DNA from: Lycorma delicatula
Taxonomy: Eukaryota > Arthropoda > Insecta > Hemiptera > Fulgoridae
Length of the DNA: 64,000 nucleotides
Direction of reading: 5' to 3'
NCBI RefSeq assembly: GCF_047948215.1
Contig: NC_134464.1
Coordinates: 36,145,020-36,209,019, forward strand
Shown here piece by piece: positions 1-11,200 of the stretch; position 1 is the stretch's first letter; each line of letters opens with the position of its first letter. A model generated the notes under the pieces. The model searched no databases, was not told the origin of the DNA, and was given only the letters and a program-made list of their open reading frames with translations. A program made the position numbers and the translations under genes.

Positions 1-65
1 AAAATCTATTAATGTATAATTAATTGCAATTCAGTACTTTATAGCAATAATAATGATACAAAAGT

Positions 66-108
<43 letters not shown>

Positions 109-1130
109 TAATTTGAAATAAATAAATATATTTGGTGAACTATTAATGATTATATTATGTAAAACATTAAGTTTATGTTTCACTGAAGAAATATAAAATT
201 TCAAAATATTTATTAATAGAATACAGATAATAGAATATATATATATATATATATATATTTAAAACTTTTTATATCTAAATAAAATGTAAACATTTTGTAA
301 TAACACAGTAGAAGAATTGGTGATTTATTTTTTGCATATAGTTTTTGAATAGGTTGGATGTTTGATATTAGATAACACAAGAGAGACCTGGTTTCACCTA
401 TCAGGAAAAAATAAGCTGACAGGATAAACTACAAGCAGTATTTCCTTCCCCCTCCTATAAAAATAACAGTCACAAATACAGCCTCTTTTGCTATATAGAA
501 ATGATTCAGAGAATCATCCCACCCAGTTTACGTTATACTTATTCAGGGAAGATTGGATGTAGAATAAAAAAAAAACAACGAAGATAAAATTAGGATAGGT
601 TAAAATACAAGGAGAGTTCACAGTCTTCTCAAGACCAGTCCTAGCATTATCTTTTGTCAAACCAGAAAACAAAACTGGTTTTGTATGACTCAACATTATT
701 TCAATGTATGAGAAAGTACCTTATTTTTTTAACCATTGTCATTTATTTACAAATTACCTTTCTATCTAAAAACATCTTTCAATCAATTTATTTAAAAGAT
801 TCCATTTTATAAATTATTTTTAATAATAATAGTTAAACAAACTTGAGATCACCTCAGTGACACATATGGTAGGGTGCTAATACAAAGATTTCAAGGTTTG
901 ATTTCTAAGTAAGAACTGTAAAATTTATATTCATCCTGAAGTTTGCACTTATAATAACTTTCAGATTCATATGGCTTTTAAACATACTCTAACACTCTCA
1001 TTCTATTTTATATATTTCTCATGTTATTTATGTTTATGTTATATTTAAATAATTTTTCAATTAACACCTTCAAAAATGTTACCTTATTCTGTATTATTTA
1101 TACCATAAATAAAAGTTAATTGCTTTTATA
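1..1130. other. AT-rich intergenic DNA, no gene seen
   Basis: Contains AT microsatellites and, at about 850-960, a weak tRNA-SINE-like pattern (ATGGTAGGGTGCTAATAC, TTTCAAGGTTTGATTTC). The open frame at 514-696 (minus) has no protein-like features. Confidence 0.55.
71..100. repeat. (AT)n microsatellite
   Basis: About 15 uninterrupted TA dinucleotides followed by a T run. A second, shorter AT tract is at 236-258. Confidence 0.9.
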
Positions 1131-1134
1131 TTGA

Positions 1135-1280
1135 CTTGAATACTGGATACCAGTGTACTTTGGTGGTTGGTTTATAATTCACACAAAGGTTTATTAACCA
1201 CAAAGGTGGTTGATTTAATTAACCACATGTCTTAGGAATGGTTGGCCTGAGTCTATACAAGCTACAGCTCATCTCATTGG
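1135..1280 (+). mobile_element. SINE family A, 3' part
   Basis: It shares ACTGGATACCAGTGTACTTT, GGTGGTTGG, TTAACCACATGTCTTAGGAA and GGTTGGCCTGAGTCTATACA with the other A copies (7324-7598 and 59857-60130). The tRNA head is missing. An internal small duplication (ACAAAGGT twice, TTAACCAC twice) is present. A family B SINE follows immediately. Confidence 0.7.
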
Positions 1281-1500
1281 GCCATGGAGTTGCTTATTGT
1301 TCACTGTTAGTGCCGGCCTCCATGGCATGAGTGCTAGTGTCTCAGCCTTCCATCCAGAGGTCCCGGGTTCGAATCCTGATCAGGCATGGCATTTTTTACA
1401 CATGCTACAAATTATTCATCTCATCCTCTAAAGCAGTACATAATGGTGGTCCGGGAGGTTAAACAAGAAAAAAAAATGAACAGATTGCACATTAGAAAAA
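1281..1500 (+). mobile_element. SINE family B (B1 tail)
   Basis: The tRNA-like head is GCATGAGTGCTAGTGTCTCA (A box) and GAGGTCCCGGGTTCGAATCC (perfect B box GGTTCGAATCC). ATGGCATTTTTTACACATGC follows, then the tail CATCTCATCCTCTAAAGCAG and an A-rich end near 1470-1477. No tRNA cloverleaf or 3' CCA context is present, so this is a SINE, not a tRNA gene. Confidence 0.8.
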
Positions 1501-1504
1501 ATAT

Positions 1505-2660
1505 ATATTTATATTCCATATTGATTTTATTTATATATTTTCTTCACACAGAAATATGTGCCCCACTGTAATTTTAAATATTGTAACCATTTTCATTTAT
1601 TAATATACACTACAACCTTTTCTTTGTATTTTTTATTAATTTTGTATTTTGTGATGTACTTTGATTGTGGTTTACCATGATTTTTCTTGATCCTTCTAGA
1701 CAAATGTTGGTGAAGTTCCTTTGGTTACTCATGAAACAGCTCATTTCTGTAAACTATATAATGAAATAAATTGAATATTATATGAACAAAAGGCTACAAT
1801 AAAACCAGTTCTATATGTATTTTTTTTTTGCTGCAACTCTGTGTGGTCTTCTAAGCATTAAAATAATGCATTATGATAAATAGAACTTTTGGCATGTGTA
1901 ATTTGACTAACAATATAATTTTTATTATCACACAATAAGTAATACAGAAACAAAAAAAAAACAATACATTTTGTAATCATTCATTTAATAACTGAGAAAT
2001 ATTTTCATGTACATAATCCTAACTCCCACTGAGTTTGAATAATTTTTTAATAATGGAATTGTTTCAATTGCCAGGAGGGATTCTAATTGTCTATAGAAGA
2101 TGAATGACTTGTGTTTTACACGTATGTTTAATTCATTTTTAGAACAAGTCTCTCTTTCACCTCTTAAAAAAAGATAAATATTAAAAAGTAAAAAACACGA
2201 CTGCCAAAAAAAACATTGCTGACAAACATGATCGTTAATATAGCATAATTAGAGAGAGTGCAGGTGACAATTCTGTGTATAGTATAATTATTTTTTTTTT
2301 AATTTATTAAAAAAATAAATTTAATAATATACATATTTATGTAGCTTATGACCCTCGCAGTAATGTCAGAATTCCAGCGGGATCATAAATCTCAATTAGT
2401 TAACTCCTCCTCCAACCACAAATCGTAACATCACCATAAAATATTATTTAATAATAATAATAACATCAAGTTATCTGAGTAGATATTCTAGATTTTTTTA
2501 AAATTATTAAACTATTGATGTCTTAAAATAAATAAGACTATATGTATGTTAGCTGCCATTAATGAAATGATTGTAAGTGATGTGATATAAAAGTCATATG
2601 AAAATAGCATAGATATTTTCAAGATAACAAGCAACATACACAGACTTACTAGTGAAAGTG
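1505..2660. other. AT-rich intergenic DNA, no gene seen
   Basis: Only notable piece: about 2345-2430 (ATGACCCTCGCAGTAATGTC, AATTCCAGCGGGATCATAAA), less AT-rich, possibly a transposable-element scrap. Confidence 0.5.
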
Positions 2661-2664
2661 TTGG

Positions 2665-2800
2665 GGTTAAGTGGTTTCCAGTTGCTTTTTTTTTTTACTG
2701 AGCCACACATATAGCATTACTCATCAGCCTGTCAAGCCCATTAAAAGGCAGATTTTCAGATCTACAAGTAACACATTCATTCTATTTACCATGGAAACTG
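2665..2800 (+). repeat. Dispersed repeat E, copy 1
   Basis: AAGTGGTTTCCAGTTGC, ACTGAGCCACACATATAGCA, CATCAGCCTGTCAAGCCCAT and AGTAACACATTCATTCTATT align in order with 58324-58450. Non-coding; the open frame over it (2671-2862) has no protein-like features. Confidence 0.6.
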
Positions 2801-2804
2801 ACTA

Positions 2805-4075
2805 CATTCTTAAAATAATTACTTTCAAAGAAAATAATTTTTACAAGTGCTTCTTGTACTAATGCTTTATAGGCCTTAGAGCCAAAAGAAAGCCTCAATA
2901 GGTCAATAGGTGAACCAACAAATTAGAGTATCCATTTTATTGAGAAACAATAAAATATGACATTTTCTTTAACTAATGGGAGATAAACTATATTATTATT
3001 AACTAATCATTTATATTTATTTATATCATAATACTTCTATTTCTTCCAAACATGCAAATAAAATTTAAATCATCTTATTATATGAAACATATTAAATGAA
3101 TTTAAAAGAATTTATAAACATGTTTATGCATTGTCTTTTACACAGAAGTTCAACAGATTAAAAGACCAAGAAATACTAATTAAAATTATCTTATCAGATC
3201 CTCAATTGTTTCTGCTGATCATTTTTTGTTAAGTTCTAATTATCATATTTCTTTCAAAACTCTATTATAGCCTTTCAAAACCTAGAATGCAGCAAAACTA
3301 TAAGTATATTGTTATTTTAAGAACAGGGGTTGAAACTTATTATGAATAATATCCAAACATAGTTTCTTCATTAAATAGGCTATGAGATTATGTAATAAAT
3401 GACTTACTGTCTTAATTATATAAAGCAACTCTTGAAAAATAGCAAATCTTTGTATATCAACTTTTCAAAGATAGTAACTTGTTCTTGTTCTTCATTTACT
3501 GGTTTTCTTTTCTAGTTTGTAGAAAAGGTTTTCTTTTCTAGAATTTCTTATATAACTTAGAGATAAATATTAACTTTGTATGACTTTTTCTTTAAAAATT
3601 CGTGTTTGAAAAAAATAGTCCATAACTTTTTTAGGTTACTTGGTTCAATTAGTTTTCTTACATAATTATGTATATATAGTTGAAGTACAATGTAATTATC
3701 TTCTATATTAAACATTTGGGTTTAATTATGACATTTTGATTTTCAAGAAATAATTTGTAATGAGATCCAAATGAACACAGAACTGGTAGATATGTGATTA
3801 GATGTCAAGTTTTCTAATTAATAGGTTATTGTAATAACATAATTAGATAATTAATTACTATACTATTAGGCAAGACCCTAACATCCTGCGGTACCTGCCT
3901 AAACTTGATATCTTTTTTTTTTTAAATATATACTTTTTTACTCAGATTAGTATTCTCTGCAATTTATGATAGCTTGATCAAAGAAACATTACAAAATACA
4001 AAAAAAAAGAAAAAGAAAAAGTACTTAATGTTCATATTTGTAATAATTATAAGTAAATTGTGAAAAAAAAACAAT
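2805..4075. other. AT-rich intergenic DNA, nothing recognised
   Basis: Both strands are dense with stops. No repeats shared with the rest of the window were noticed. Confidence 0.5.
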
Positions 4076-4079
4076 TAAT

Positions 4080-4600
4080 GGAAATTATTTTTATGTATTA
4101 AATAAACATGCAGAAAGAAATCAAATGCAGGGAAAGATACGGAGTGAGATCAGATAAAAAAATATATGATAAAATTGAAGAACTGGAAGTAACAATAAGA
4201 AAACGACTACTAAAATTCTATGGATGCATGGTCCAAATGAATCAAGGCTAAACAAACAAATTTTCAATAAACTCTGAAACTACAAAGGTCAAGGTGGCTA
4301 TGTTAAACAGATTAAAGAAGAGCTCAAAAAATTCAACATTACAGAAAAAGACTGTACAAACTGAAAAGAATTCAGAAAGAAAATTTTTTTAATTTAAGGT
4401 TTTCCGAAGATGAAAGGAAAGACTCAGCAGAGGAGAATGGACTGAAGAAAGAAGAGCTAAACAGTCTGAAGAATGATGAACTTTGGAAAAAAAACAGTGG
4501 AACTACATGAAACATTTGCATGATCTTTTGAAGCCTATCCGTGGAGAAAAAAAAAGAAAGATTTTCAAAATTCAAAAATTTTCAGTAAATGTATAAATTT
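4080..4600 (+). mobile_element. RTE-like LINE, decayed ORF2 C-terminus
   Basis: The + strand reads DKKIYDKIEELEVTIRKRLL then KFYGCMVQMNQ (4155-4250), matching the IRKRR.KFYGH..RM segment at the C-terminus of RTE-type endonuclease/reverse-transcriptase proteins. Further downstream a basic, Glu/Lys-rich stretch (GKTQQRRMD, RKKS near 4410-4470) fits the extreme C-terminus. Several stops and shifts make it dead. 5' truncation is typical for LINEs. Confidence 0.65.
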
Positions 4601-5250
4601 CATTAATGCATTTAATTTTATTTTTTAATTAATATTATTATTATTTTTTAAACACAATTCAACAAAATAATGTTGGCTTTATTAAATAAAAAAGCTTTGT
4701 TTTAAATAACTATTAAATAAATTAGTGGGAAGATCTTTAAAATGAATTAGTAGTTTATTAAAAATAGCAGTGAAAGAAATAAAAAGGCCCAATGCAGTAA
4801 TAATATCTACTTTAAAAAATAAATAGGAAAATTGCATTTAATTATACACTAAAGGTATTGAATTTCAGGTTTTGAGATTCTGGGCTCAAAATATGAAATA
4901 AGAATAGCCAACATAACATTTGAATTTTCCCATAGTACCACCAACCTGTAACTTTTGCCAACTTAAACAAATTATCTGTTTTTAAATTAAATAGTGGTTA
5001 GTTATTTTGTTTGAATTTAAACTTGTAAATATATTTCTATTCTATATAAAATTTTTCTATATTGTTTTGTCATTATTTTTAATATAGTTATTTTTGAGTT
5101 GACAAATTATTTTCTACATTTTTTTGTACTTGCCATAATTACATTTTTTTTTTAAATTAAATTTTGAATTTTTATATAAATTTAACTTTAATTCTGTTAA
5201 AATGTTACAGTAGTTAAGACCTCTGGCTAGCTTAGAAGTGTTTTCCTCTA

Positions 5251-5405
5251 TGATGGAGCTGTGTTAGGAGGGTGAAAACACAGACCTTACTTCTGAGAAT
5301 AGATCACAATGAAAGTTAGATGGTTAGAGGATTCTGTGATGGAGCTGTGATGTGAAAGGGTAAAGTCATTGACCTCGCTTCCGATAGCAGACCAGATTAG
5401 AGGTT
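5251..5405. repeat. Two-unit tandem duplication, period about 86 bp
   Basis: TGATGGAGCTGTGTTAGGAG at 5251 and TGATGGAGCTGTGATGTGAA at 5337 begin related units. They continue GGGTGAAAACACAGACCTTA versus GGGTAAAGTCATTGACCTCG, then CTTCTGAGAATAGATCA versus CTTCCGATAGCAGACCA. Base composition is less AT-rich than the surroundings. Origin unknown. Confidence 0.6.
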
Positions 5406-5409
5406 TTTA

Positions 5410-7050
5410 GTTAAAGTCGGTGAATCTCCTTGAAATAAGGATGTTTGTGGAAAGGATTTCTCACTTTGTTTATTTCTGTATTTGTTTAAAATGTACCTGG
5501 GGTGGTTGCTGGTCAACATTATCGCTGTTGCGATCAACAATTTTCTGCAGTATGAAAAAGAGTCCTATGATATATAGATTCAAATTAATTATAAGTTAAT
5601 TATCACAGTCTAACTTGTTAAAATTTATTTAGTTGTGATTAGTTTTTTCTTCAGTGTTAGAATGAGGCACAAGAATACCACTTCCATAAACTTGGTCAAA
5701 TAGTTGTAAGGGCTACAAAGTAGGACAGAAGAGCAAAGATGTCTGAAGAAGTCTGTATGTAAGCAATAGTTGAGCTAAACTCACTTATGGAAATGTCTAC
5801 CGAGGCTTTTACATCGATGACATCTTAACAGAGACCTAGTTGATGACTGATATATAATTAGTGTCTCAGAGTCAATAAAACAACATCCAGTAAAGCTCAT
5901 CAGGGCTAGGAATGGAGAGGGGCTTGTGGCAACCGAAATCATTGCAAGGTCCTATTTGCAAGGTCTTATTGCAAGGTCAATTGTCCTATTACAAGGTCAG
6001 GATATTAAAAAGATAGTTAAGTAGCTAGCTTTCCAAAGTGGAGTAATGATAATTTGAGGTCTGGGTAAGGGATCTTTTTCTGATTGGTTGTTCTTTAATT
6101 TACAGTTGAATTTCTTTGTTCACTTAAATGTGTTAAATATGTTTTAACATTACTGACTTATTAATACAGTCCTAAGCCACCATTCTCTCTCTCACATGTT
6201 TGTGTGTGAAAAAGTAGAATTCTTAAAATATTGTTGAAAACATTGGTGCATTATAATATATCTGGATTCCAACTAATAAAAACTGCTAGCTACAATAGAA
6301 GCAACTCTATATATTAAAACAATCATGATGTAAGGTAAATTTGATGCAACTTTCCCTCAAAATGAATAGAAATGGTCATCCACAAAAACATTCCAAGTTA
6401 GTGTAATTGATCTAAATTGATCCTATTAGTAGGATGAGGAATTAAGATTATAATTAATAATTTTGTTAACCATTGTAAATTAATTATATTATAAAAAAAA
6501 ATAAAATAAAACTTGGTCTGATAATGTTTTTTTTTTTTTTAATAGTTATTCAGAAGAAATCCTAAGAAACTGATTAAAGCCATCATGAAGGTTTGCAATA
6601 GAAGGTAATTTTTTTTTTTAATAGATATTTTGTTTGTGAGTTATCTCTTTTTTAAATAATACACTGTTACTTATATTTTTCAATTATTTCTGATAGAAAC
6701 AGGACATAAAAAATTATTTTCTATACATACATACATACATTCGGAAATGTTAGATTAATGATAAAATAAATCCTAGGTAGTAGTGATACTACTGTTTGAA
6801 AATTTGACAAATTAAACTAAGTATTTTTTTTGCAAAATGAATAGGTATATATTTTAACTCTATTGATATTTATAATATTAGTGAATTCTTTACTTCCGTG
6901 TTTGCCAGCAAGAATATAAAAGTTGATCCAAACTCAGTGGTTTAAGTATTAAGTAGTTGTTTAATTGTGTCATAAAGCACTGATATTAGTGTTTTTTGAT
7001 CAGTTTTTGTGAGAACCCTATGTTAAGGTTTTTATCTTATTTTTTATTTT
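5410..7050. other. AT-rich intergenic DNA with minor direct repeats
   Basis: At 5943-6000 the motif GCAAGGTC (or ACAAGGTC) with TCCTATT/TCTTATT recurs four times in about 55 bp. A CATA tetranucleotide run is at 6722-6740. No coding blocks. Confidence 0.5.
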
Positions 7051-7060
7051 CTATTTTTAT

Positions 7061-7084
7061 CGTGTGTGCGTGTGTGCACACACA

Positions 7085-7141
<57 letters not shown>

Positions 7142-7195
7142 TGAGAGAATGAAAGGGGGAGTAGACAAACACACATATGTGTGCGTGTACACATA
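7061..7195. repeat. Compound (GT/CA)n-(AT)n microsatellite
   Basis: GTGTGTGCGTGTGTGCACACACACACT is followed by about 25 TA dinucleotides (7088-7139), then a second degenerate CACACATATGTGTGCGTGT. Open frames on both strands (6996-7244, 7037-7249) are only this repeat translated as Tyr-Ile runs. Confidence 0.9.
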
Positions 7196-7323
7196 CATGA
7201 AGTTGTTTTCTGGTTTTTTACAAAACAACACAAAGATAGTATGAGACATTAGTTACGTTTTGTAGTTTGCCGTGCAAAGTTCAGAAATTTTTTATCCAGA
7301 GAAATTTATTAAAACATTATACC

Positions 7324-7598
7324 CTCTTCTCTTTTTCTGTTTAGCCTACTGTAAAGTATTACTTCAGAGGATGAATTAGGATATGTATGAATGTAACTGA
7401 AGTGTAGTCTTGTACAGTCTCAGGTCGACCATTCCTGAAACCTAAACACCAAAGAACACCAGTATCCACGATCTAGTATTAAAATTTATATAAAAGTAAA
7501 CTAAACTGCCTTTACTATGATTTAAACCTCAGAACTCTCGATTTCTAAATCAGCTGGTTTGCGATGATGAGTTCACCACTAGACCAATTCGGTGGGTT
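7324..7598 (-). mobile_element. SINE family A, essentially full length
   Basis: The minus strand begins with a tRNA-like head: CCGAATTGGTCTAGTGGTGA (A box) and GAGAGTTCTGAGGTTTAAAT (B-box position). Next comes a body with GTGGATACTGGTGTTCTTTG and GGAATGGTCGACCTGAGACT, and a tail with TCATCCTCTGAAGTAATACT and GGCTAAACAG. Flanks AAAACATTATACC (7311-7323) and AAAATATTGTACC (7599-7611) agree at 11 of 13 positions, a likely target-site duplication that fixes the ends. Confidence 0.82.
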
Positions 7599-8159
7599 AA
7601 AATATTGTACCGTAGATAAATATATGTTAGATTTTAAAGATGCCAACAAAAGAAATTTTTTTTAAATTCATTCAGTTGGTTAGAAGTTATAATCCAAAAA
7701 TTACTTGGATGAATTTTGTCAAAATTATACATAACACTAAAAAAAAAGCACTGGTTAAGTAGTTGATGGCTTGGATATCAAGAACCATATGGTTCTATTA
7801 ATTTTAGAGAAAACAGGCAAAAAATAAATTACATAAAATTTTATGAAATAGATCCTTGTGGTAAAGTTTTATGATAATTTGCATAATGATAAATTTGTAA
7901 AAAGAGTTTCATAAATTAAGCATTACTGAATTAAATGCAACTCAGATTTATTTTTTGTTATTAATGTGCCAAAGTGTGTGCAGTCTGTTGTAAAGCTCAA
8001 TAATGCCTGTATTTAAGTGGTTTTGGCATGTTTACATAATACAGTATATTTAGCTGAGATAGGAAAATACTGGTAAGCCATTTCACTTCTTACTTTCTCT
8101 GTAAGCTTTGGAAATAGAATACTTAGTGATTTGAATTCTTGAAAATGCCTATCATATTT

Positions 8160-8480
8160 TAGGGAGTAACTTGTAACTCATGTCAGGCTTGTTTTTGTGT
8201 ATTGGCGTTACTTGTGGCATCACCATAGTTGCATAGAATCTGCACTCAAAATTTGATGCTTGACTAATCTGCTCCAGAATACACATCTCGCAGACTAACA
8301 TCACAGACTCTCCTTGCGGAACTGATTCGCAGACTTCATCTTGCAGAACTGATTTTTAACTGGTCTTCCCTGGAGTATTTATACTCCAAGCCTCTTTACC
8401 TGTCTGATTGCACCCCGGTTGAGGGTGAAAACGATTGACTGAGCCCTTTCGTTCCCATAAATTCCTAACCTTGGTTTGAT
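8160..8480. other. GC-richer island with a short palindrome, unidentified
   Basis: It holds clustered CATCTCGCAGACTAAC, TTGCGGAACTGATTCGCAGA, CTTCATCTTGCAGAACTGAT (degenerate repeats of GCAGA..T.A) and GGAGTATTTATACTCC, a perfect 16-base palindrome (8371-8386). CTGATTGCACCCCGGTTGAG follows. It could be a solo LTR, but no terminal repeats or target duplication were found. Confidence 0.35.
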
Positions 8481-9789
8481 AACTCTTCTCACAGAACGAA
8501 CATCTGTTTAGATTTAGTGTGCAATATTGCAAAAGACAGTTGTTAAATGGACCTTTTACCCTTACTAAGAGGGTTTATTTTAGCCCCTTTCTGGATTCCT
8601 CCCATTATTATATTTTCCTACTACTTTCTTTTTAATTGGTAGGAATCCGTTACTGAGGTATGTTATACCGATCTTATTACAGTATGTTAAATCTATTGAA
8701 ATAGTTTTCTTAATGATAAATAAATTTTATAATTAATTGGTTCAGTAATTTGTAATTAATTAAGTATACATTAGAGAAGTATTTTATTCACTAAACAATC
8801 TATTTGAGATTAATTCGTATACATTTGCTGACAATTTTTTTGGAATTGGGTGAAAGTAATAATAACCTTAAATTTTTTTCATTATAAACACTCTGTTCTC
8901 TGAGAAGTATTCTATAAAAAATGTAATGACTAACTTTTAAAATATATAGAGAGAGAGTTTTTCAGTACATCTTTCAAAGCTAATTATACAGCTCCTTCAT
9001 CAGTAGAACTACCAACGTTGTTGTTAATGGCATCCATCATGAAATTGTAAAGAAAATCCTTTAGTATCAGGTCAAATAATATTTTTCTATAATCTGTTTG
9101 CACATAATATGTATTTTTTGACAAAATTCATGTATTTTGAGATTGTAGCTTTAATGTGTTTTGTGTAAAATTTGCATTTTATCATTACCTATGTATATGT
9201 CCTGTTTCTACAAGGTGATTGGAAAAGTATGAATTCTGTTATTGTACGTGTTCTTTTATCTATGAATGAATGTTTATTCAATCTGCCTTATATAGTATTT
9301 AGTGCAGGTACTGTGTTTTAATTGATATACTCCTGCATTGCTGTTTTTCTGTGTGTTTTTATAGTAGTCTAAATCCGTATTCATTTTTTTATAGTTCAGA
9401 AAGTAACACTAACTATATTTATTAAAAACAGACGAAATATTTTAGTAGATCTATATTTTGTTACTTTGTGTGTATTTATTTTCATAAAAATATTTTACTG
9501 AGGCGGCCCCACAATAATAATTATTATTTACTTAACTATTATAAGTATTTTATTTTGTGCATGCTGGTGTTAGTGTGTTGTGAATATCAGAGAGGAAATG
9601 ATTCAGTATTTGCACAAATGTATAACGTCATTATGTCTGCAGTCTGCTGGTAAGGAATTTCTTTAATAATCACATGTTTAAACATTATTTAGATTAATTC
9701 TTTTTGAAATTTTAAAAACGTAATTCTAGATTTCATGTCTTTACTACTTATTTCACTGCAAATGTAATAACCATTATGAAATTGTTATG

Positions 9790-9905
9790 ATACATTTTCA
9801 ACCTCATGTTGGTGTGGTAAGGTCTCTGCCTTCATCTGGAAGGTTCTATGTTCAAATTACAATTAGGTTTGGCATTATTTCATTTGCTAAATAACACATT
9901 TCTCA
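9790..9905 (+). mobile_element. SINE family B, decayed
   Basis: TGTTGGTGTGGTAAGGTCTC followed by CTTCATCTGGAAGGTTCTAT and GTTCAAATTACAATTAGG lines up with the B head. GGCATTATTTCATTTGCTAA lines up with the region after the head. The B box has decayed to GTTCAAATTAC. Confidence 0.55.
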
Positions 9906-10508
9906 TTTTTAAAAAAGGGTTTTGGATAGCTGTAATTGGACTTGGTCTGCTTGTTACCCAAGAAAAGATATGTCTATTTACTAATGTTTTATTCAATAAT
10001 AACTGGTCAAAGACTTTTTGTCATTTTTTTTTCAGTTTATGAGTTTCATTTTTGAAAAAAGTAAAATTATTATTCTTTTCAAATAAAGCTCTATTTAAAA
10101 AAAAAAAAGAAGAAATTAGTGTACGTAATTGGTCATAATAGCAAATTAAAGAAAATTCAGAAGAACTAATTTTGAAAAATAGCAATAAAATTAAAAGTGC
10201 AGTGATACCCCAGTCTGTACACTAAAGCATAATCTTTTTTCTACTAACATGACAGATATAGCCATTGTATTTTGCACTCAGTTTATTTTAAATATCTGAA
10301 ACTTTCTAATTAGGTTTTCAATCATATAAATCCTTTTTTCTATAGTGTCATAGTTGTTTTCAATATTACTTTCATTGATGTATTAAAAGTAAACCCTTAC
10401 ATTTATAGAGATGTTTTGTAGTTATATTTTGAGTATGCATCCTTATTCACATTAGTAAAAATTGAGTACAGCAATTTATTTGATTGGCTATTTTGTAATA
10501 TTCTCCTT

Positions 10509-10542
10509 CTCACAAGGGGGCTAAAAATAGCCCCCTTGTGAG
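10509..10542. repeat. Perfect 15-bp hairpin over the mariner stop codon
   Basis: Arm CTCACAAGGGGGCTA, loop AAAA, and the exact reverse-complement arm. The right arm encodes the last residues of the transposase and the loop lies within the TAG stop region. Only one arm is expected from the transposase itself, so the other arose by copying. Confidence 0.8.
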
Positions 10543-11200
10543 TCAGTGTAATGCTGAAAACGATTATAAAATTGTTCGAAGCACTTCTGATACTCATTCA
10601 TAGGAATTGCCTTCAAAACCACAGTCAACGCCTTCTGGATATCTGAAATTGTGTTGAAACGCCTTCCTTTCATCGCCAGTTTTAGTTTGGGAAATAGCCA
10701 GAAGTCGCATAGAGCCAAGTCAGGTGAATATGAGGATGATCAAGCACCATGACCCTTTTTTAGCCAAAAAATCATGTACAATCTTGCACTTGAGCACCGG
10801 TGCATTGTCATGAAACAAAGACAATGTCCCTTGCTCCTGGTATTCGAATCTAAGTCAAAGAATCCTGGTACGTAAATGATTCATAATGCCAAAGTAATAG
10901 TCGCCATTCACCGTTTGACCTTTTGGTATAAATTCTTGATGGGTAATTCCTGTGGAATCAAAGAAAACTGTGAGCAAAGTCTTGATTCAGCTCTTATAAA
11001 TTTGCACTTTCTTCAGTTTGGGTTTTTTTGGACTCTTCCATTCCGAGCTCTGATGCTTTGCGATTAGCTCATATTGAAAGCACCATATTTTATCACCAGT
11101 TGTGATTCTTGAAATTAAGTCTGGATCCATATCAGCTGTTCTTCTCATATCTTTGGAGTGCTCCACTTTGTAAACCTTTTGAACAACCAGCACTCAAAAT
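10521..11200 (-). pseudogene. Mariner-family transposase relic, N-terminus lost and frame broken
   Basis: Mariner transposases cut and paste DNA flanked by short inverted repeats. Reading the minus strand from about 11193, residues DMDPDLISRITTGDKIWCFQ carry the first catalytic Asp in a TGD.W context (family usual TGDETW; here Glu is Lys). Further on come QTVNGDYYFGIMNH and, near 10790, SLFHDNAPV with the second Asp. Finally YSPDLALCDFWLFPKLKL at about 10690-10735 carries the third Asp, and the frame ends DSQGGYF-stop at 10521. At least two frame changes are needed to join these. The N-terminal helix-turn-helix half is absent and no terminal inverted repeats were found, so it cannot be autonomous. 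A perfect hairpin sits on the stop codon. Confidence 0.85.

Noticed and set aside
1340..1385. tRNA gene (perfect B box GGTTCGAATCC)
   Set aside because: No acceptor stem pairing or anticodon loop of the right geometry. The same head recurs with SINE tails and poly(A) at other loci.
4372..4575. 67-codon minus-strand open frame rich in Ser and Phe
   Set aside because: It is antisense to the purine-rich 3' end of the RTE-like LINE ORF2.
6996..7249. Open frames of 70-82 codons on both strands
   Set aside because: They are translations of a (TG)n(AT)n microsatellite (Tyr-Ile and His-Thr runs).
8371..8560. Solo LTR
   Set aside because: No TG...CA boundaries with a target-site duplication could be fixed, and there is no partner copy in the window.
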